From: Gremmenia infestans
Taxonomy: Eukaryota > Ascomycota > Leotiomycetes > Helotiales > Hamatocanthoscyphaceae
Direction of reading: 5' to 3'
Assembly (NCBI GenBank): GCA_032629725.1
Contig: JAFEVB010000004.1
Span: 1,798,001-1,862,000 of the forward strand
DNA: 64,000 nt
Below, in pieces: positions 58,143 through 64,000 of the stretch. The position numbers and the translations under genes were made by a program. Below the pieces are notes generated by a model. The model saw nothing but the letters and a program-made list of their open reading frames with translations. It was not told where the DNA came from and did not search any database. Numbering within the stretch: the stretch's first letter is position 1; each line of letters starts with the position of its first letter.

Positions 58143-60556
58143 ATGGACTGGAAACCCAAGCACGAGCGAAGGGATGAGGCTTTACTACCAAGCCACGAGT
58201 ACAGCAGCGACGACAGCGACCACGAGGAACAAGCTGATGAGGATGTAGAAGGACGAAACAGCTTTAAGGGGACGCTGTTTGTTATTCTATGCACGACGGC
58301 TACGCTGACTGCGCGGAGGATATTGAGGGATAGCTTTCGTAAGTTTCTGCTCCTCCTACTTGTACACCTGAACACGTGAACGGATCTAACTTTGGAATTC
58401 TGTCTGTAGCTTATCGTAAGTTTTGATTCTATATTCAAGCTCGTTGTCTGATTAATGGATGGCAGCGTTCTTTTTCGTACTGCTCTTGCAAGTAACGGCA
58501 TCTTGCTCGGTGGCTGTCGTTGTCTTATTCGTCAAGCTCAAGAACTTTCGCAAGTCGAGACTTGCAAATGAAGGAAGTGAGGAGCGAAAGTATACGGTGC
58601 TTCAGAAAGTCGTGATTGGGATCAGGTTGTTCGTGTCGGCGTCTATTTCGGCCATCGCAGTGTTGTGTGGTGCGGGGGCGTTGATGCTGTTTGAGAATTT
58701 GGGGGTTTTCGCTATGCTGCCGGTAAGCCAATAATCCATTCTTATAGCATTGGTTACTGATTGGGCAATAGATCTTGACATATGTTAGTGATAGCTTGAT
58801 CTTGCGGTTCCTGCATATCATCCGAGTGAGTAGGCATGAGAAAAGTGATATTGTTTGGGCGTCCTTTTGGAAAGTCATCCTGGTATCTTTCTGCATAGCT
58901 GTTGCGGTGCGTGAGGACTATCGACTTGACGATACAGCGCTACTTCTTGCACTCACAAGTCTTGGTCTTACTAGCATTGCCAGATCTATTTCAAAGATCG
59001 GCCCGCGATATGAGAAGGGCCAGGCTACTTGGGATACACCCTTGCACGTTGTTCTCCTGACTGGGATTCCGGCCTTAGCGATCACGGGGTATGCAACGGT
59101 GCAGTTTGAGGATATGGTTGCCGCTTCTCACATCACTGAGTCGTGGAGTTTCTGGGCACGCTTGATGAACATTGGACCCGGTGCTCTCTTACATGTCGTC
59201 TTTTCAGGCACGATGAACTCGGCCTACCCATTTTTATCGCAAGACCTTGCAGGCGGTGCTTTAGAGGATCCAAGTATTCAAGGAAAAGAGGCCGTCAGAA
59301 ATACACTCCATACCGGATTCTGGATTACATTGGTTGGCGTTTATGGAAAAGAGCATAATCTCATCAACTGGTATCAAGCTATCGCTTTCGCCATCCTTTA
59401 CGTTGTCAGCGTTGGGCCACGACATATTGGCTATTATCCCCCAAGGTTTCTGAATCTCATCTTACGAATCCTACGACGAAAGCCTCAACCAATTCATTCA
59501 GAACCATGGCAATTCGCAGTAATTCTTCCAATTACCACTATTGTCTTTGCGGTCCTAATAAGCACCAATTCCATGTACTGGATCGACACAGCAGCGTACA
59601 ACCGCAACCTCAGAACCTGGCTCGGCCCAGCCAAGCTCTCCGTCGACACAGTGTACCGCCCGCCTCAAATGCGCTCCTTGGACATAATCATCGCCCATTC
59701 TCCCGGCGATCCCATCGAATCCATCACCGAGCTCATAGCAGCCTACACTTCCGTACGGGCCCTCTCATCCTTCGGTCCCCGCATCACAGTCTACACCAAA
59801 GACGCAGACCTATCCAACACGACCCCCGACTCCATCCGCGGCTCCTTCGCCGGCGACCTCTCCATCCAATCCCTCCATAATTCCGGCGGCGTCTCCGCAA
59901 CATTCATGCACCACATCCTATATGCCTGGGAATTCATCTCCCAGCAAACACTCTTCCTATCAACCTCCTCTGAATACCCTCTCCTCCACACCACAAAACG
60001 TCTAAACGCCTATTTCCAACCCGCCGGCTTCCCCTTACCCGACGCGCAGCCCAAAACAGGATTCCTGCATCTAGGAGAGCAGGAAGCGTGCTGGTGCGGC
60101 GCATGTAGCGATTCCACGGGCTGGGACGATACCTTCCATCTCGTGCCCTCGATGTGGGCTGCTGCTCGTCCCGGGGCGCCGACTTGCGAGAGCGTGCTGG
60201 TGACGCGCGGGAACGAGTTCGTCGCTTCTGCGGCGCGTGTGCGCGGGGTGAAGAGGGATGTGTGGCAGATGCTGTACGATGCTTTGACCAATGAAGATAT
60301 GGGGAATGCGTGGTCGCATGCGAGTGATAAGCTGCCGAGGATGCTGGAGGGCGAGGGGAGGATGGGGAGGTGGTCTGAAGATGGCGTGTATAGGGTTGCA
60401 GATAGTGTTGAAGAGCCGGTGTTGGGACTTACTGTTGAGAGGCTGTGGGCCATTTTGCTGCAGTGTAGTGGGCCGGAGATTGCATGGAGGTGTCCAAGTT
60501 TGGGGAGGGGGTTGAGGAGGGGTGGAGGGAGGGATGATTGTGCGTGTATTGACTAG
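58143..60556 (+). CDS. Membrane protein: DMT/TPT-like transmembrane part with DUF3431-like C-terminus
   Basis: Exons 58143-58338, 58410-58415, 58466-58722 and 58772-60556 give 747 residues; the second exon is only 6 nt (CTTATC) and creates FPYPFFF. An acidic N-terminus (SSDDSDHEEQADEDVEG) precedes about eight to ten hydrophobic helices (residues ~50-430), which resemble nucleotide-sugar/triose-phosphate translocator-type (DMT) membrane domains. The C-terminal part from ~455 (LDIIIAHSPGDPIESITELI, GVSATFMHHILYAWEF, LVTRGNEFVASAARVRG) resembles DUF3431, a domain with glycosyltransferase-like character but no proven activity. Location is probably Golgi or ER membrane. The microexon can be skipped without changing frame. 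Confidence 0.72.
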
Positions 60557-60794
60557 GTGTTTTTGGACGTGTTTACTTTCGAAGGATGTATAACATCTAA
60601 TTCTATTGGTGTGAGCATGCATACGCATAACGTCATGGAGTAAAGTCAAAAAGATGAAATGCCTTACCATGTGGGTTGTCCAACTTGATATGTTGACGGG
60701 AAACCTCCTTTATTGTCTCTTCTTCTGTGGCAGATTCCCGACTCCCAACTTCCAAATCTTACTTTCATAAGCACTAGTTCCTGTCATATTCTAT
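60557..60794. other. Short convergent spacer
   Basis: 238 nt between the ends of two convergent genes; nothing else seen. Confidence 0.5.
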
Positions 60795-62049
60795 TTAATA
60801 ATGCCCACTCCAAGGACCCTGCCCGCTCGGTGCCCCGGCGCCATTGATGTCCGCGGTAACAAAAACATGTAAGAGCCAACTAGCAGCCAATACAGCCGGC
60901 GTGTCCAATAATGGATCAGCCTGCTTCTCCCCCAACGCAGCTATCAAAAACGTCCCGAGTGTCTTTGCATCCATGTGAATAGCCGTACCTTCCGGTCCCC
61001 ATCGATACGGATATCCAACCCAAGCGGGACTGACGACCTTCAGTTTCACAGAGAATCAGAATCAGCAAGTTTTGATATCTCAGAACTTCTGTGACACTTT
61101 AAAGGGTATCAAACACCCCTAAATTACCAAAATAAAGAGATGAAATGCTTAAATAAGGTACATACCTCTTTCAGCCAAGGTGCGTTCACAAGCTGATAGT
61201 TCTGCGAGCAATCGAGTGATTTCCCCCCGTCTGCGGTGCTGTTCAGGAGGTAAAAATCGAGACCAACGGGCGTACCCAGGAATCTACGGTGTTCAGTGTA
61301 GTTTGGACCTGTAGAGGGAAAGTTGGCGTGGCCGTTGAGGGAGGAGTAGATAACGGGATGGGTGCCTTGAGGTCAAGATCTTGCAGTCAGCTTTTCGTGA
61401 TATGGTAATTTATGGAAGCTAGTACGATATAGAGCCACCACTACAGAGGTCTCCGAGGTAGAATTATTTTTCTTGGAAGGTTGGGTACCGTGGATTAACT
61501 TGAATTCTTTCTCTACAGTCATTTTGTTGTAGAATATATTTTTCCCATGAGCAGATAGCATTATACCAATCATATCTTGCGTACGGTTGTCAATACGGAT
61601 CGCAGCATATTGCCAATCACCTACATGTTCGCCCAAAGGCGAGAGGTCGATTGTGCCAGTGTGGGCTATTTTGTTAAGGAGCAGGGAGGAGAAAAGAGCG
61701 GTTCCATGACCGTTGTAGGCGTTGAAGAACCAAAATTGAAGGTCTGTATAGGTCTGTCCTGGAACCCAAAAGGCATTCACATATGCCTTTGCCGTAGAAA
61801 AGTTTCCAGGTTTGACAGCTTCTTCTATGTTGAGGTAGTAGCGTGTGCCCTCTTTATGTACGTGGGGTAGTTGCGTTGTGTGGGATGGACGATGTTATTG
61901 GAGGGGTTTTTTGAATCGATGAGCGTGCAATGAGAGAGGAACCATTCGACAGAGCAGAGATTGTACGTCTCGTAGGGGTGAATTTGGAGGACTGGGCCAT
62001 ACTTTGAAATGGCTGATTCAATAGCAGAGCGGGTGAGAGGCTGTGACAT
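60795..62049 (-). CDS. Vps62-family protein
   Basis: Modelled exons 62049-61891, 61849-61426, 61365-61166 and 61037-60795 give 341 residues. The first intron (61890-61850) would be only 41 nt with a weak GTCCAT donor; otherwise there is a one-base frameshift near 61860. The second (61425-61366, 60 nt) and third (61165-61038, 128 nt) are ordinary. Family marks: YGPVLQIHPYETYNLCSVEW at the start, LQFWFFNAYNGHGTA, EHVGDWQYAAIRI, and THPVIYSSLNGHANFPSTG, with YRWGPEGTAIH near the end. Yeast Vps62 was named for a cytoplasm-to-vacuole targeting defect; most fungal relatives have no known activity. It is divergent from the gene at 62818. The call rests on motif order. Confidence 0.75.
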
Positions 62050-62817
62050 TTCGAGGGTGCCTTATTTTATAGGGAAATTAGGGGAAAAGAGTATGTAGAT
62101 ATAATGATAGGGATAGCGAGCTGCTTGTTTGTTATATCAGAGGCTGATTTTGTGTTATAAAAATATGTGGCGGGTACTGACTATACTTTGAAAACTCGAG
62201 CGGAAAGAGCGATGCTACCTACATGGCCGCGATAAATCAAAGGACACGCAGGTTGCACAAGACATAACATCCAGTTGATGTTTTAGGATTGGGCTTTTGA
62301 AAAGCCAATGATGAGAGGAAGTAAGACATCATTAAAGAAGCATGGTTAGGTAGAGGCATGCTGACCCGCTTCTGCAAAGAGGTGACAAGGCTTCAAGGCT
62401 TCAGCTGCTGAGCCTTGGCCGTTCCACAAGATTGTAATATGATCAAAGCTTATGCCTCTAAGTAAAGATGCCACTTTGAAATACAGACAACGGAAAAAGA
62501 AGGGTGGTGATTTCAGAGGGAGCACAAGAACAGGTGCGGGGTAGCTCAAGTTGAACCGGACCGGTACCTTGTCACAGACTTCTGGTGATGATTGTGCGGA
62601 CCATCTGCTTGAGAGTCTGATCTCCAGACGTATGTCTTGCGGATTGAAGATACTCGCCAACAGCTGCGTCGTGGTCATGGTTGGAGTGAAAGAAGAAAGG
62701 GGGTCATACAATAGCGGGGTAGATTTATCCTGTGGGTCTACACATTCGATGAATCATCTTGCTTTTATACTGTACAAATTTGCTGAAACTCATCCACTAT
62801 CAATAACGATATAGAAC
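62050..62817. promoter_or_regulatory. Divergent promoter region
   Basis: 768 nt between the Vps62-family start and the start of the hydrolase-like gene, so it should serve both. A minus-strand frame of 121 codons (62711-62346) lies here, but no splice pattern or homology backs it. Confidence 0.4.
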
Positions 62818-64000
62818 ATGTCGAATTATGGAATAGAAGGCGTAACTTCAGATTCAGCTGGATTGAAGTCTCTAGCGCCTGGAATTATCCTCCACCCACC
62901 TCTCCTGAAATGCGCAGGTCGCGGGCCACCCCTCATCCTTATCACCGCATCCAGTCTATCTCCCCAACCCACGTCTGATGCCCCTGAACCATCACGAAAG
63001 TGGGCCGAGGAGGGTTTTACTGTTGTCGAGATCCAGAAAAGCGTATTCAGAGAGGTGAACGATGTCCAGAGAGCCTTCTCGGTGGCGGAGAGTGCGTTTG
63101 AGGAGTGCATTGCTTGCGAGGGGAGCAAGATTGGAGTTCTTGGTAAGTAAATTAATGCCTCTAGAGACTCAGATTTGGTATAAGAATACATTCTAACTCT
63201 TCTAATTCTCAGTCTATGATTATACCGTTTGGGAAACAGTAAAGAAAGTAGTAGCCTCGAAACCGAACATTGTGGCGGCGGTTGTATATGCAGATGCTTC
63301 GACACCAACGTCAGAAACGATTACGACTCCAATCCTCTATCATGTAGCAGGAAAGGCCAACGAGAAGTTACAGACGTCAAACGGAAGCACTATACACGAA
63401 TATTCCAAGACCACATCTCCTTATTTCGCATCCCCGGGCCATGATTTATTCCACTATTCCTCGGAATCCGTGTCGCATACGAGAAACTTGACGTTTCTAA
63501 AAAAGCATATGGATGGTCCGTATTTTGACCTAGAAGCCATCTGGGACCAGCATACCTTTTTCGAGTTTGCGGAACGTTCAGTAGAGAAGACCATGGGGAC
63601 AATGGTTGAAGAGCCATATGTCAACCACATACCTACGGCAGGTATTTCTTTGGCATGGTACCCTTGAGCACCAGCTGATGGCTAGGTAGATGACAGGAGG
63701 CATCGGACGGGAACATCTCTCAAAATTCTACCTGCACCATTTCATCTTCAATAATCCCGATGATACGGAATTGGAGCTTGTGAGCAGAACAGTGGGCATT
63801 GATCGGGTCATCGACGAGTTCGTCTTTTCTTTCACACATACCAAAGAGATCGATTGGCTGTAAGTGGACCCAATACTGTATGCGAACCAACTGTTGCTTA
63901 CTCTGTAGAATACCTGGGGTCCCACCTACTGGAAAAGCAGTGAGAGTCCCATTCACATCAGTGGTAAACATCCGAGGGGATAGACTCTACCACGAGCATA
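62818..64000 (+). CDS. Dienelactone hydrolase-like / SnoaL-like two-domain protein (3' end outside window)
   Basis: Exons 62818-63142, 63213-63637, 63690-about 63860, then a last exon from about 63910 that is still open at the window end. The N-terminal ~190 residues have the alpha/beta layout of carboxymethylenebutenolidase-like proteins (GIILHPPLL, RKWAEEGFTVVEI, SKIGVLVYDYTVWE, AAVVYADAST) but the usual nucleophile motif GxCxGG is absent, so it is probably not a dienelactone hydrolase in the strict sense. Then MTGGIGREHLSKFYLHHFIF, LELVSRTVGIDRVIDEFVF and the next exon's PGVPPTGKAVRVP are the SnoaL-like (NTF2-fold) block found fused to it in fungi. The second intron (63638-63689) fits only with a GC donor (GCAGGT), giving HIPT|MTGG. 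Function unknown. Confidence 0.75.

Noticed and set aside
62346..62711. 121-codon minus-strand frame in a divergent promoter
   Set aside because: No domain, no conserved splice signals, overlaps the promoter of two other genes.
1..64000. tRNA, rRNA genes and CRISPR arrays
   Set aside because: No cloverleaf with a GTTCRA T-loop, no rRNA-like text and no spacer-repeat array was seen; CRISPR is not expected in a fungus.

Overview
The window reads as a gene-dense stretch of a filamentous ascomycete nuclear genome (Pezizomycotina; Leotiomycetes is a guess from overall feel, not shown by any marker). Reasons: nearly every gene needs short GT-AG introns of roughly 40-130 nt with CTAAC/CTAAT-like branch sites, the protein set is fungal (Eaf1/Vid21, Spp2, Cyk3, Sid1/Nak1-type kinase, Pth11-like rhodopsin-domain receptor, Vps62, A-T-TE synthetase), and two transposon relics carry CAG/CAA-to-TAG/TAA changes of the kind left by RIP. 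Gene models were rebuilt by hand from splice sites and reading phase; every multi-exon model with both ends in the window closes in frame, but none has transcript support.

Layout. 1-17 kb: end of an MFS sugar transporter (+), a PHD-finger protein (+), a 3.2 kb gene-free stretch with a recurring short motif, Spp2 splicing factor (-), the NuA4 scaffold Eaf1/Vid21 (-), a decayed Helitron, and an unknown Cys-rich protein (-). 17-25 kb: an Hsp70-like ATPase with 12 exons (+), an RS/RD-rich low-complexity protein (-), and a small secreted six-cysteine protein (+). 26-30 kb: a beta-propeller/PI-PLC fusion of bacterial-type family (+), then 2.4 kb of AT-rich decayed DNA. 30-47 kb: a rhodopsin-domain membrane receptor followed by a probable secondary-metabolite cluster: O-methyltransferase, NAD(P)-dependent beta-hydroxyacid dehydrogenase/imine-reductase type enzyme, a stand-alone A-T-TE (NRPS-like) synthetase, a Xi-class glutathione transferase, a decayed Tc1/mariner element, a second O-methyltransferase and a Baeyer-Villiger-type flavin monooxygenase. 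47-64 kb: AT-rich decayed DNA, an APH-family kinase gene carrying an in-frame TAG, a GCK-family Ste20 kinase and the cytokinesis protein Cyk3 as a divergent pair, a DMT/DUF3431-like membrane protein with a 6-nt microexon, a Vps62-family protein, and a truncated dienelactone-hydrolase-like/SnoaL-like gene running off the end.

How genes may work together. A-T-TE synthetases of this size dimerise aryl-pyruvates into quinone or furanone cores; two O-methyltransferases, a flavoprotein monooxygenase and reductases nearby are plausible tailoring enzymes, and the Xi-class GST (glutathionyl-hydroquinone reductase type) would suit a quinone product. No aminotransferase that would supply the aryl-pyruvate is seen here. 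The kinase/Cyk3 pair both belong to septation and cytokinesis in other fungi.
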